From: Euborellia annulipes
Lineage: Eukaryota; Arthropoda; Insecta; Dermaptera; Anisolabididae
Assembly (NCBI GenBank): GCA_023213315.1
Contig: JAKCPI010004482.1
Location: 1 to 64,000, forward strand
Length of the DNA stretch: 64,000 bases
Direction of reading: 5' to 3'
Of the stretch, positions 21,763 to 33,000 are shown in pieces. The translations under genes and the position numbers were made by a program. Below the pieces are notes generated by a model. That model saw only the letters and a program-made list of their open reading frames with translations. It was not told the DNA's origin and did no database searches. Position 1 is the stretch's first letter. Each line of letters begins with the position of its first letter.

Positions 21763-21887
21763 AGGTTTATAAATTTTACATCTTGAATTTAAATGTACCG
21801 TACTGTCGGAAACTAAATATATGTCGACAGAAAAAATCCTGGTGTGACATGTTGTGTGCTGTGCGATCTGCCACACCAGATTTTTTA

Positions 21888-21975
21888 AAATAAACTATAG
21901 GCACGAGACTGATGAAGGAGCAATAAATTTGAGTCAAAACGTCCCGAAATTCTTTAAGCATCCAGATGCTTTGAT
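21888..21975 (+). repeat. PLE-type fragment with hammerhead relic
   Basis: ACTGATGAAGGAGC ... GAGTCAAAACGTC recalls the ribozyme core, but GAAA is AAAA and stems I and II no longer pair convincingly. Confidence 0.35.
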
Positions 21976-22799
21976 TTATTTATTTTTTTAGTCACTTTCC
22001 ATTAAAGTCCTTTAGAAATAAAAAATTTCAAATTGTCTATCAAGCAACATCAAATTTCTATACTTTGTAATTATTTATCTAAATAATTAGAAGGCAAAAA
22101 GAGTGTTATATTTTGAGGAGCACCTTGTGACAAGCCCCTCGGTTAGGTGATTTAAAGGCAGGCAGGCCTTTGAGCCTTGTCCAGATTCCGGGACTCCCCC
22201 GGGGCTATAAACCCTCCTCGCATGCACACGCTTTTGTCCCAGGCGGTAATGAATAAAAATTATGCGCATAATTTCACGTAGGAGATTGCCATTATTATTG
22301 TTGTGTTTTAAAATGGCCTCTCTCTCAGTTGTTTTTTTTTTTTTTTTTGCATTTATCACGTCACGACTCTCTATGAAAAGAAAGAATATAGATATATTCT
22401 AATCTTTAACATAAATGAGTTCAAAAAGGAGAGAGAGAGAGAGAAAGAGATTATAAAAAGCCAGGAGATTTAAATGAGAAAATAAATTGGAAAAAAGGTG
22501 TTAAGGTGTAGATATGGAGTAAAGTAAAGATTCAATTCCAATTTTTTTTTTTTTTTTATTAAATCTATTATAATAAGACCACATTTGGTTGTGGTGTATT
22601 TATTTATTTAAGACGTATATTTAAATAAGATGGCGTTTGAAATATCTAATGAGAATTTTGAATGTCCCAGGCGGTGGCCCTCCATGGTCAATCATTTTGA
22701 TCAAAAGATTGAATCAAGCCAGATTGACCGTTTATTTAAAGCTAGAGCCAATCATTGAAGGTGATTGATAGAAAGTTTGAATGACTCAATCGATTGATC
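21976..22799. other. No gene recognised
   Basis: Contains a GC-richer patch at about 22125-22245, GA repeats at 22430-22452 and poly-T runs. No supported gene. Confidence 0.5.
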
Positions 22800-22806
22800 G
22801 TCTAAT

Positions 22807-23018
22807 CAAGGGATGGCGAACATTTTTGAGAGGTGGGTCAAATTTTGTTCATATTTTTTTTTAGTACTATCTCGTGGATTACTATTGCCCATTTGCACCA
22901 GTTATTTTAATTTCTATCACGTGCTACTTTTTTAGGTCAGTTTCTGTGAGTAGCAATTGTGGTTCAGTTAAAAAGCTTGCCTGGGTCAGTGTCTGGGTCA
23001 TAGGTTCGCCATCGCTAG
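22807..23018. mobile_element. hAT-type MITE (GGATGGCGAAC ends)
   Basis: Ends CAAGGGATGGCGAACAT and GGTTCGCCATCGCTAG are inverted repeats. The flanks GTCTAATC/GTCTAGGC agree at 6 of 8 bases. Confidence 0.55.
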
Positions 23019-23096
23019 TCTAGGCAAGGGATCGGCAACCTGCGGCTCTTTAGGAAAAATTTAGTTCCGCAAAAACAAAATTTAATTTAAACATAT

Positions 23097-23181
23097 GACG
23101 ACAAGCACAGAACACAACTTTCGATTACCGAAGGTAAGAGAAAGGTGTGTGCTGAGCGACCAGTCACACCAGATTTTTTTA
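23097..23181 (-). repeat. TH hairpin fragment
   Basis: Only the distal part of the CTGGTGTGAC hairpin (CACAACTTTCGATTACCG to CAGTCACACCAGA) is present. Confidence 0.75.
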
Positions 23182-23340
23182 CCATGAAACGAACAATCCT
23201 ATAAATAAATAATTTTATTGTCCAAAAGAAAAAGAATTAAACTACTATGCACTAGGCTAGGGGTCGGAAATCTGCGGCTCTTTGGATGTGAAGCTGTGGC
23301 TCTTTAGTTCCATACGCAACATAGTAAATAATTTTTGGCA

Positions 23341-23580
23341 GGCCGGAAAAAATTCCGTGTCCTTAAAAAAAAAGTAAAATGATTTCCATGAACGGGGAAA
23401 AATTTCCCGAAATGGGTAAAACTTTAGTTAGTATAAAATCAAATTTTTCGCAGGGCGGAAAAAATTTCGTCTTCCTAAAAAAAAGATAAACGGCAGGGGG
23501 AAAAAATTTAAAAAGAATTTTCCGCAGGAAAGTTTTTGAGTTCGGACCCCCCGAAAAAAATTTCTTTATACGTCCCTTGG
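23341..23580. repeat. Fragment of the 44-kb hAT family
   Basis: Shares TTTTTCGCAGGGCGGAAAA and the end TATACGTCCCTTG with the element at 43886-44208. The left end is unclear. Confidence 0.5.
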
Positions 23581-23678
23581 CAAGAAGAAAATTTTGCGGC
23601 TCTTCAAAAACTTTGAAATTTGTAAATTGTAATTTTTGGCTCTTCCGATTCAAAAGGTTGCCGACCCCTCGTCTAGGC

Positions 23679-24507
23679 CCATTTTTATCAATCATGCCTT
23701 CCTGCCCGAAGAGAGGCCATGCACATTCTCCATCTTGTACAGGGAATTGTCGATGATCCTTATTCATTGTCCCTTCTAATCTTCCACATCCCTTTAATGA
23801 CCACACGATCTCTTTTCTCTTTTATTTTAAACAGACATTTGTTTTTCTCTATCCCCGAAAATATTATAACCTTTATTAAATTCAAAAAGTTTATTTCCTA
23901 CAGTATAAATAAAAGGATTTATTTATTTATTTATTTTACTTAATTTTTATTGCTAAATCCAGAATAATTTGTCCCATTTTTTTTTTTTTTTTTTTAATTT
24001 CTTTAAGAAGCTTTAAAGCCTGATATTGATAACAAAAGCGAAAACGTAGGGGTTGAGAACAACGAATGGGAAGAGAGTGGGGGGGGGGGGGGGTAGGATA
24101 ATTCCTGGTCATCGTTTATTCCCGTCGTCGCCAGGACTAAACCGACAACGACACAAATAAATGCTGCTCATTGCTGTTTGCCAAAATCTTTTTGCTTTCC
24201 CCCTCCCCCTCCTACCCCTTTCCCCCCCACTCCTCCATCAAGCGAAATTTATTGTTATACACTGGTATTAACTCAAGGATTAATACGGCTGGCGGATTCT
24301 AGCCAAAACATCGGTTTTGTGCCATTTATATATATATATATATAAGCCTTTCTCTTTCTCTCGTTCTTTTTTTTTGACTCTATCTTTTGGCACAATATTC
24401 TTTACGCTCGACTTTTATTCTGAAGAGTTATCATTAGATCTCTAATAAATAAATAAGGGGGTGGAGGGGAAAGAACTTTTGCTTTGTTAATACTGTAGTT
24501 GAATGGG
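23679..24507. other. No gene recognised
   Basis: Low-complexity tracts dominate: poly-T (23979-23996), a G-run (about 24078-24092), pyrimidine-rich 24194-24240. Confidence 0.5.
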
Positions 24508-24651
24508 AAAAAATCTGGTGTGACTGGCGCACAGCACACAACTTTCTCTTACTTTCGGTAATCGAAAGTTGTGTACTGTGCTTGTCACACCAGATTTTTT
24601 GTGTCGACATGTATTTAGTTTCCGACAGTAGGGTACAATTGAATTCAAGAT

Positions 24652-24688
<37 letters not shown>

Positions 24689-25465
24689 ATTCACACTTTT
24701 TTTCTCATTCGCACTCACACTCACACACACATTCACACAGTCTTTTCGGCAACTTAGGCCATTTAAGACTTTAGACGATAACCGTTATTGATAAATATAC
24801 ATATAGGGGTCCAGGCATTTTTATTTAAGTCATTTGGTATCCAATTGGCTTAAATAAAATCATCGGACTGCCTGGGGTCCGAACCCGCGGCGTTCGGTAT
24901 ATGAGGTTAGCACGCTAACCTCTACACCATGCCCCGAGGGCGATGTAAAATTTATAAGTATGGGAAAATATTTATATTTTGATACCATGGCAACCATTTC
25001 TCCTATCTTTTCTATGGAGTACAAGAGTAAAGTGGTCTTCAGAAGATTTCAATCACAAAATGAGAATATACATTTTATAGAAAATCTAAAAAATAATTGA
25101 TTTTTGAATTTTAAAAAAAATCGTTGGAGCAAATTTAGAGAAAATCGAAAAAAACTGAAAAAGTGAATCAGTAAAGTACTAGTACTCTTTGGTCGATTTT
25201 GTTCAAAAGCTTCGTGTCACGTCCCATGGGGGTGCCTAACTTAAATATAAAATTTCAACTTCCTAGCTCTTTTCGTTCTTGAGATATTTTGTTCACAGAC
25301 ACACACACAGACACACAGGCAGACCATGTCGCGAAAACCACTTTTTTGGATTCAGGGGACCTCAAAACGTGAAGATCCATCAAAATCTCGACATCGAATT
25401 TTTGACATGAATCCAATACTTTCTCTCTCTATATATTAACATATATATAGAGGTACGAGAAAGTA
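24508..25465 (+). mobile_element. TH repeat, full length, with SINE-A inside
   Basis: Complete from the CTGGTGTGAC hairpin to the AGGTACGAGAAAGTA end once the SINE is removed. Confidence 0.9.
24661..24941 (-). mobile_element. SINE-A, inverted, inside TH
   Basis: TSD GATGTAAAATTT is exact (24649-24660 and 24942-24953). A 20-plus-base poly-T is followed by the tail and the tRNA-like head, ending in CCGAGGGC. Confidence 0.9.
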
Positions 25466-25702
25466 AAAAAAAATTATTATTGTTGCATTTGATATGGTCT
25501 TGATTTTTCTGAAAAGAATACTTTTAATTACCGAGAGCCCTTTATTGTAAGGGGGGATTTCATTCCATTTAGATTTATTGTAAATAAACTCGCTGACAAA
25601 AAACCCAAAAAAATTTAAAGACAAAATAATTTTTGAGATCTACGTTATTAATATTCAATAAATACTTCATGTTTTTTAAATATATTCACTTTCACAGTTG
25701 TT

Positions 25703-25928
25703 ATCATTAGTAAAAGAATTTGATTTTCGGTTTAACTGTTTATTTGTAAAAATTACAACGTTTTGGCTATTCTGTGGCCTTCTTCAGGTACAATTCAGCT
25801 AAGGTTATAAAGGATGTAACAATCTTAGCTGAATTGTACCTGAAGAAGGCCACAGAATGAGTGGCCGAAACGTTGTAATTTTTACAAACCACAATTTTAA
25901 ACCGAAAATTAAATTCTTTTGCTAATAT
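25703..25928. mobile_element. HR element 5: compact inverted hammerhead pair
   Basis: Arms (about 25705-25803 and 25824-25926) separated by only ~20 bp share AAAGAATTTGATTTTCGG and TTAGCTGAATTGTACCTGAA. The left motif has lost part of stem II and G12; the right one is intact. TSD not resolved. Confidence 0.75.
25837..25877 (+). ncRNA. Hammerhead ribozyme motif, core intact (HR5 right)
   Basis: Stem I TAC/GTA, core CTGAAGA, extra A, perfect 6-bp stem II GGCCAC/GTGGCC with a 7-nt loop, GAAA, zero-loop stem III AC/GT, H17 = T. Among the cleanest in the window. Confidence 0.75.
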
Positions 25929-26619
25929 TTATAAGTAGCTTGGAAACAGGTATGGGCATGATGGCGATCATTTTGGATTTAAAATCTTTAAACCCGATCC
26001 AATTTGGATTTTGAATGAAATCAACCAGATAAGCTCGGGAAAGTGGATTCAGCGTGTGGAACGTCCCCCGGTAGCCATCGCTATTTTTTATAGGCCTATA
26101 TAAAGCGCTAGTCACTAACTTCCTGTGTGTATGAGGTCTGTTTACCACTTTCCCTCGCTGGTTACAGGATGTGGAGTCAGAGATGAAAATTTAAAACTTA
26201 AAAATTTTGCAATTGCTCGCCGAAAGCGCGTTTAGGAGGAGTAGCCCGTACTTTAAAATCCCCTAAATGTTCTTAGTAGCAGAAAGGGAAAAAATCATAA
26301 AAAAAGACAAACAGATATGAATAATTTAGGAATTGGATTTAAAATCCAAATTCTCTATAAGGACCTAGGAACGGAAGTAAATACATTTAGTTTTTTGATT
26401 TAAAATCCTTTTAAATATTTTTGTCGAGAACTATTTCCTAAGTAAAGGTTTTAAAAAAAAATCGAATTGAATCTCACTATGTAGTTTTCAAAACTTGATG
26501 TTTATTTATTCAATTTGTTTTTTGACGAGCTTTAGGTGTTAAAATTAATAAATTAAAAAAACTGTAACAACAATGGATATGGCCAATGCCAATAAAACCA
26601 ATAAAAGAATCCCCTCCCT
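25929..26619. other. No gene recognised; weak R1 copy at 26034-26090
   Basis: Two GGATTTAAAATC blocks (about 25976 and 26336) and a weak R1 match (TGTGGAACGTCCCCCGGTAG) are present. No coding signal. Confidence 0.45.
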
Positions 26620-26821
26620 CCCGTGGCCGAGAGGCTAGAGACAAATGTCAATATTGATAGTGTTTAAAGCCACAGGGCTGGGGTTCGAATCCCAGAAGGT
26701 CAGATGAATATTTATTTAAATCATTTGGATACAAAATAATTTAAATAAATGTGCCTGGACCCCTTCAGATCATATATATTTAAAATTATGAGTATCATCA
26801 TCAGTCCCGCTGAAAAGACGT
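26620..26821 (+). mobile_element. SINE-E, tRNA-derived (class II tRNA-like head)
   Basis: Head CCGTGGCCGAGAGGCTAGAG resembles Leu/Ser tRNAs, and the B box GGTTCGAATCCC is perfect. The body then joins SINE-A-like sequence (ATTTATTTAAATCATTTGGA, GTGCCTGGACCCC). Probably a chimeric SINE. Confidence 0.7.
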
Positions 26822-26822
26822 A

Positions 26823-27499
26823 AAAAAATCTGGTGTGACTGGCGCACAGCACACAACTTTCTCTTACCTTCGGTAATCGAAAGTTGTGTACTGTGCTTGT
26901 CACACCAGATTTTTCGTGTCGAAATATATTTAGTTCCCGATAGTACGGTCCATTTGAATTCAGATAAAAATTTATAAGTATGGGAAAATATTTATATTTT
27001 GTTATCATGGCAACCATTTCTCCTATCTTTCCTATGAAACACAAGAGTAAAGTGGTGTTCAGAAGATTTCAATCGCAAAATGAGAATATACATTTGAAAG
27101 AGCATCTAAAAAAATAATTGATTTTTGAATTTTAAAAAAAATCGTTGGAGCAAATTTTGAGAAAATCGAAAAAAACTGAAAAAGTACATCAGTAAAGTAC
27201 TAGTACTCTTTGGCCGATTTTGATTAAAAGCTTATTTTTTCGGTCCCGGGGGGTGTTTTACTTAAATATAAAATTTCAACCTCATAGCTCAATTCCTTCA
27301 TGCTTTAAATTGAACACACACCCACACACACACCCACACACCCACACACAGACAGACCATGTCGCGAAAACCACTTTTTTGGATTCAGGGGACCTCAAAA
27401 CGTGAAGATCCATCAAAATCTCGACATCGAATTTTTGACATGAATCCAATACTTTCTCTCTATATATATATTACATATATACATAGGTAAGAGAAAGTA
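26823..27499 (+). mobile_element. TH repeat, full length
   Basis: Both hairpin ends are present. The microsatellite is mainly CACACACC. Ends GGTAAGAGAAAGTA. Confidence 0.9.
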
Positions 27500-27686
27500 A
27501 AAAAAATTATTTTTTAATTTATTAATTTTGACACCTAAAACTCGTCAAAAAAAAAGCCTGAATAAATAAATATAAAGTTTTGAAAAATATTTAGATTTAG
27601 ATTCAATTTATGAAATTTATAAATAAACCCTTCCCGATCACGATATATCTGATTGGCTTGCAAATTCCATATTTTCTATTCTTTTT

Positions 27687-29124
27687 TACTTTCTCTTACC
27701 TCTATATATATGTTAATATATATAGAGAGAGAAAGTATTGGATTCATGTCAAAAATTCGATGTCGAGATTTTGATTAGACATGGGTCGATACGCGATTTT
27801 GCTGTACCAGGTACTCGCTGTTACAGGTACTTGTTCATACCCGATATTTTTACCAGATATTTTTGTACCCGATACAGATTTCACTCAGCAACGCTAACTT
27901 CACATAAATACAAGTAAAAGATTTGATACGTAGTATGAAATGTCATTTTACTAGAGACTAAATTAACATTTTTCAAAGTTTTTTTCCCCCGTATTTATAA
28001 ATATTCTTGACTTGAAAAATCAAAAACTCATAATTATTCATTACTAAAGAGTTTTCCAAACTGACTGAACTGACATTTTAATGTCTCTAAATTTAAAATG
28101 TCATGTTATATACTGCACTAGAAAAATAATTAACAAATTTCTTTATTAGCGAAAGAAATTTAATTTATTGAAGTTCATTATGTTTTTAAATTCACAGTTA
28201 CTTGTATTTTTACTTTTTTAATTAATGTTTTTAAATAAAAAAGTTTCAAAGTAAAAAAAACAGGGGCTGGGCGTCGCGAGTTGAGGGTCGCAAGAGAGAA
28301 GGAATGAGAGAAAAGGCGAAACGAAAACTGTATCGGGTAAAGACGCTCTAAAGTGAAAAGCAAGTATTTGATCAATGCGCAAGCGCGAGAAACCCAGTAC
28401 GAGTCTAGTGGAGTGTGCCTGAGTTGCTGTTACTCAAATACCTGATATTTTTTGCTCGCACCCATTATGACCATCTGTTACTTTTTCATACCTGATACAA
28501 AATATCAGAATGATACAGTATCACCCATGTCTAATTTTGATGGATCTTCACGTTTTGAGGTCCCCTGAATCCAAAAAAGTGGTTTTCGCGACATGGTCTG
28601 TCTGTCTGTGTGTCTGTGTGTGTGTCTGTGAACAAAATATCTCAAGAACGAAAAGAGTTAGGAGGTTGAAATTTTATATTTAAGTTAGGCACCCCCATGG
28701 GACCTGACACGAAGCTTTTGACCAAAATCGACCAAAGAGTACTAGTACTTTACTGATGTACTTTTTCAGTTTTTTTCGATTTTCTCAAAATTTGCTCCAA
28801 CGATTTTTTTTAAAATTCAAAAATCAATTATTTTTTAGATTCTCTTTAAAATGTATATTTTCATTTTGTGATTGAAATCTTCTGAAGACCACTTTACTCT
28901 TGTTCTCCATAGAAAAGATAGGAGAAATGGTTGCCATGGTAACAAAATATAAATATTTTGTCATACTTATAAATTTTACATCTTGAAAATCGAATGTACC
29001 GTACTGTCGGAAACTAAATACATGTCGACACAAAAAATCTGGTGTGACAAGCACAGTACACAACATTCGATTACCGAAGGTAAGAGAAAGTTGTGTGCTG
29101 TGCGCCAGTCACACCAGATTTTTT
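27687..29124 (-). mobile_element. TH repeat, full length, with hAT inside
   Basis: Complete at both ends; the sequence across the hAT insertion is continuous (GAGATTTTGATGGATCTTCA). Confidence 0.9.
27776..28533. mobile_element. hAT-type non-autonomous element
   Basis: Ends TAGACATGGGTCGATAC and GTATCACCCATGTCTA with an exact 8-bp TSD ATTTTGAT (27768-27775 and 28534-28541). Inner blocks include GTACCAGGTACTCGCTG and ATACCCGATATTTTT. No transposase. Confidence 0.9.
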
Positions 29125-29448
29125 ATTTTCTTCTTTGTCTATCTCTTAGAATGATTTTACTCAGCAAAATTTGAAGGATCCAGTAGCTGAGAGAGAGAGA
29201 GCAAGTAATTAAAATAAATGGACGAACGGAGAGAGACAAAGTCGTTAATCCTTTAAAAATTCCAACAAAAAAAAAGAATCCCTTATTTGAGAATATAGCC
29301 ACATATAAATGTATAATTTTATCTTTCTCTTTTATTATCAGAATGGAGCAATTTGAGAGAGAGAGAGATCTCGTCTCTCTGTGCTCACATTGAATCAACT
29401 AATTAGTTTGTGTGTCTGTAATTAAAGCAGATTTATCTGCCCAAAGGG
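29125..29448. other. No gene recognised
   Basis: GA-rich microsatellites only. Confidence 0.5.
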
Positions 29449-29999
29449 CAGTGCCGGCCCTGGTTGTGATCATCATGCCGGGCATTCATCACCACTACCT
29501 AACATCTTCTTCTATTATGTTCTCATATTCAAAAACCTCATCTTTTTTTTGAGGGAGGGGGGCTCTAAAAAGCACATTTTAATTAGGATTTATATATGTG
29601 GTATGAATGGAGAAAGAAAAAGATAGAGAAAATTTGGCTCAAAGGGAAATTGCGGGTTTAATGAATTACTTGCATAATACTTTGAGATAATTTGCTTCCT
29701 TCGGCAGTTGAAAGTTATGTTCTGTCTTTGCCACACCAGATTTTTTGTGTATACAGGGCCTATGGTGTTATATTTACGCCGCCTCCCCCCCCCCCCCTTA
29801 TAAACATATTGTAAACTTGTATAAGGTTTTATTCAATGGGAAATGCTTTGTGAAAATTTTTAAAATGTATATATTACAGTAAATTTCGATTTTTCCACGA
29901 TCCATATGGGGTCATTTTGACATTTTAGGGAGACGAAGGGGGGCCGGGCCCCGAGATTTCGACTGCCCAAGCGCCTCCACGTTTTTTAATCCGGCACTG
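29449..29999. mobile_element. hAT-like element or chimera (CAGTGCCGG ends)
   Basis: Ends CAGTGCCGGCCC and CCGGCACTG are inverted, but the 8-bp flanks do not match. This may be two partial elements. A TH hairpin fragment lies at about 29692-29747. Confidence 0.45.
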
Positions 30000-30028
30000 C
30001 CTTCGTTATCCGCTCTGTGTCTTCATGA

Positions 30029-30310
30029 ATGTACAACATTAATGTACAAGATGGGAAAAAATATGGTAAATGGAGTGCGGTTGATATGTCAATAGCCATT
30101 TCCGAGCTGCAAAATGGCGACATGGGGATAAACGAAATATGCAGGACTTACGGGGTCTCAAAACCAACTCTGAAGAGGCATATGCTAGGGACGAATATTT
30201 ACCCTAATCGGCCATACGACGATACAAAAAAACAAAAAAACAGGCGATGTCAGGGATTACCTTCAGAAGTTGAAAAAGAATTGGAAGAGCCTATATATAA
30301 CATACGATAA
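30029..30310 (+). pseudogene. pogo/Tigger-type transposase fragment (HTH_psq domain)
   Basis: A 93-codon open frame. Residues ~14-50 fit a Pipsqueak-type helix-turn-helix (GKWSAVDMSIAISELQNG, then GINEICRTYGVSKPTLKRH), followed by LPSEVEKELEE, the usual spacing in pogo/Tigger and jerky-like proteins. The CENPB-type second domain and DDE catalytic domain are absent, so it is an N-terminal remnant. It could be part of a larger exapted gene only if the rest lay elsewhere; I see no splice evidence. Confidence 0.7.
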
Positions 30311-30371
30311 GTATTTTGCCTCACCGCCTGATGGCGCCAGTATCGCAAGAGCAATTTACTATCTTGTAGTA

Positions 30372-30592
30372 CAGTGAGCGCCACAATTAAGTCCCCACCT
30401 GATAGCTTTAGCCTTAAGTAAATGGTATGGATTATGTTAAATGGTAAAATAATTTTAAATTTTAAACGGTAAAATAAAATCGACTGTACCAGATTTTACG
30501 TTTTACTTTTTCGGCCATTAAAATTATTTCACTTTACACCATATACTTAAGGCTAAAGCTATCAAGTGGGGACTTAATTGTGGCGCTCACTG
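30372..30592. mobile_element. Tigger/pogo-like MITE
   Basis: 221 bp with ~53-bp near-perfect inverted repeats starting CAGTGAGCGCCACAATTAAG, flanked by TA on both sides. This is the CAGT...ACTG plus TA-target pattern of pogo/Tigger-type elements. Confidence 0.85.
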
Positions 30593-30594
30593 TA

Positions 30595-31019
30595 CATTCT
30601 CTTAGACGGCTACTGTCGAAGTTTCAGCCTGATTGGACTCGTAGTTTTGTTTTGACCGTACTTGGCGAAGAAAAAAGTGCTCTTCCACCATGATAACGCA
30701 CCGGCTCACAATTTCGCCCTCGCCACGGCCAAATTGGTCGAATTGGTCTACCAACTGCTGCCCCCATCCACCGTATTCTCCAGATTTGGGCTCGTGCGAC
30801 TTCTTTTTGTTTTCAAACTTATAAAAGTCAATCGCCGGGCAGAAATGAGGAGGTCATCGCCGCCACGGAGGCCTACTTTGCAGAACTCGTCGGGTTAAAG
30901 AAGTTGGAGCATCGCTGGGTCAAGTGTATCGAACTAAAAGGAGACTATATTGAAAAACAAATAGCCACTTTTCCAAAATTTTTGTTTTTCTTTTGAAGGA
31001 CTTATCGGACTATCCTCGT
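30595..31019 (+). pseudogene. mariner transposase, C-terminal relic
   Basis: After ~65 bp resembling mariner 5' DNA, the catalytic second-Asp block appears (AKKKVLFHHDNAPAH, from 30665). The third-Asp block (SPDLGSCDFFLF) is only readable after a 1-base shift near 30765. A stop and a deletion follow, then the C-terminal block (EAYFAELVGLKKLEHRW and IELKGDYIEKQ) to a stop near 30996. Frameshift, stop and internal deletions make it dead. Confidence 0.85.
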
Positions 31020-31964
31020 AGGTGGTACAATTTAGGAGTATGAGGTACAAATAAGGAAAAAAAAATAAAACTAATTTAACAATCTATCTTAAGAGATACA
31101 GGTTTGAGGGGCTTATTGTTGCCATGCATTGTTATAAGGAACCACTTAGAAGTCATTTTTATCACACTGGTTCAACGATAAATGGACATTTGCTCAAGTG
31201 TTACAATATAGGCGCACTTTCGCTAAATTTAATATGTTTTGCCAGGGATCGTGCCCTTCTATACTAATCCCATTTTACTCCTTCATTTTCACTTCAAACT
31301 CGTGAGGCAAATAGTCTCTGTATCAAAAAAACACATTAGACGTCATTTAAATGAACACGCGGTTTACAGGTTAAAATAAAATTACTATAACGCATATATC
31401 TAGATCTTTAAAAAACAGTGGGGACCAGGAAAATATTCATTTCGAAAAATACACGAAACCAAAAGAAATCGTTTTGTCTTCATCAGAATTTGTTCAAATA
31501 TTTACGAAAGATAGTTGGCCACCTGTTGATCTGTGCAAGTTTTATGACACACCTTCGTTAGGAAGCAAAAGGTACAAAGTGGCTGAGAGAAAGAGAGAGA
31601 GCGATAGCAAATAGACAATTAATCTTTGTTATTTTTTTTTTTTTTTTTTGAAACCAATTCAACTAGTATATGAGAAAAGTTTGCAAATTAAAATTAGGTA
31701 AAAGAAAGAAGAAAAGAATGAACAGTAAAAAGATGAATAAAAAAGAAGAAATTCTCTGAATCAACAAATGGAAAGATCTCGTGTGTTGAGAAATGAAAAA
31801 GAAGTCCAAAAACCAAATGGATGTTTTGTTTATATTTTAAGAAAATAATTAGTGAAGTTGAATAATTTTTATTCGATCGATAGACATTAAATTTGTTTTT
31901 GTTTGGAAGATGCTGTCAAAAATAATGTACTGTAGCTAAGGATTAAAACAGATATTTTAAGAAA
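31020..31964. other. No gene recognised
   Basis: AT-rich. The last 60 bases are shared with the flank of the decayed TH start at 19920-19980. Confidence 0.5.
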
Positions 31965-32101
31965 AAAATCTGGTGTGACTGTCGCACAGCATACAACTTG
32001 CTCTTACCTTCGGTAATCGAAAGTTGTGTTCTGTGCTTGTCACACCAGATTTTTCGTGTCGACATATATTTAGTTTCCGCCGATATATTAGAATTCAAGA
32101 T

Positions 32102-32341
32102 TTTTTTTTTTAAACACTCACACTTTTTTTCCCATTCACACAGTCTTTTCGGCAACTTAGGCCATATTAGACTTTATACGATAACCGATATTATGAATAT
32201 ATACTGTATATATTGGGGTCCAGGCATTCTTATTTGGTATCCAAATGGCTTAAATAAAATCATCGGACTGCCAGGGATCCGAACCCTCGACCCTTGGTAT
32301 ACAAAGCAGGCGCGCTACCAACTACACCAAGTTCGAGGGCT
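32102..32341 (-). mobile_element. SINE-A, inverted, inside TH
   Basis: Approximate TSD AATTCAAGAT / AATTTAAGAT. Poly-T, tail, then the tRNA-like head (CTACCAACTACACCAAG) ending in CGAGGGC. It lies at nearly the same TH position as the SINEs at 24661 and 47609. Confidence 0.8.
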
Positions 32342-32593
32342 TAATTTAAGATGTAAAATTTATAAACATGAGAAATATTTATATTTTGTTAGCATGGCAA
32401 CTATTTCTAATATCTATGAAGTACAAGAGTAAAGTGGTTTTTAGAAGATTTCAAGAGCATGAGAATATACATTTTAAAGAGCAACTAAAAAATAATTGAT
32501 TTTTGAATTTTAATCAAAATCGTTGAAGCAAATTTTGAGAAAATCGAAAAAAAAAACTGAAAAATTACAATCAGTAAAGTACTAGTACTTTTT

Positions 32594-32870
32594 AAATGAA
32601 TAGAAGCAAAAAACATTGGTATGATGGCTGTGAATCTAGTTGATTGAAGAAAGGGCAGGTTCAGCCAAATAAAAAGCCTTTATATACTTATCGATCCCGG
32701 AGACGTTTCGAGACAAATTTATTATCTCATCATCAGTCCGAATATGCAACATTTCGATTCGAATTGATGATGAGAAATTAAATTTGTCTCGAAACGTCTC
32801 CGGGATCGATAAGCATATAAAGGCTTTTTATTTGGCTGAACCTGCCCTTTCTCCAATCAACTAGTACTTT
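32594..32870. mobile_element. HR element 6: inverted hammerhead pair inside TH
   Basis: Exact 13-bp TSD ACTAGTACTTTTT (32581-32593 and 32871-32883). Arms share GGCAGGTTCAGCCAAATAAA and GATCCCGGAGACGTTTCGAG. A 46-bp tail lies on the left only. The right hammerhead has lost C3; the left, in the tail-bearing arm, is intact. Confidence 0.9.
32697..32743 (-). ncRNA. Hammerhead ribozyme motif, core intact (HR6 left)
   Basis: On minus: 6-bp stem I TTCGGA/TCCGGG (two G-T pairs), core CTGATGA, extra T, stem II GAGA/TCTC with an 11-nt loop, GAAA, zero-loop stem III AC/GT, H17 = C. Confidence 0.7.
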
Positions 32871-33000
32871 TTGTCCGATTTTGATTAAAAGCTTATTTTA
32901 ACGTTCCAGGGGGTGTTTAATTTAAATATAAAATTTCAGCCACATAGCTTACTTTCTCTCTATATTTATATTAACATTTACATTGAGGTAAGAGAAATTA

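Larger units (their letters stand above)
20516..21886 (-). mobile_element. TH repeat with two nested insertions
   Basis: Both TH ends are present. Removing HR element 4 (20861-21337) and a SINE-A (21507-21762) leaves a normal TH copy with continuous sequence across both junctions. This gives a clear order: TH first, then the other two. Confidence 0.9.
23026..23670. mobile_element. hAT-type element (GGRTCGGCAACCT ends) with nested pieces
   Basis: Ends AAGGGATCGGCAACCT and AGGTTGCCGACCCCTC are inverted repeats, and the 8-bp TSD GTCTAGGC is exact (23018-23025 and 23671-23678). It contains a TH fragment, a second internal start (CTAGGGGTCGGAAATCTGCG, about 23260) and another hAT fragment. Confidence 0.8.
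31965..33000 (+). mobile_element. TH repeat with SINE-A and HR element 6 inside
   Basis: Both TH ends are present (end decayed to GGTAAGAGAAATTA). Removing the two insertions restores the order of the internal blocks. Confidence 0.9.

Noticed and set aside
31440..31500. Further hammerhead on minus (CTGATGA ... GAAA)
   Set aside because: The spacing between CTGATGA and GAAA is too long and no stem II forms.
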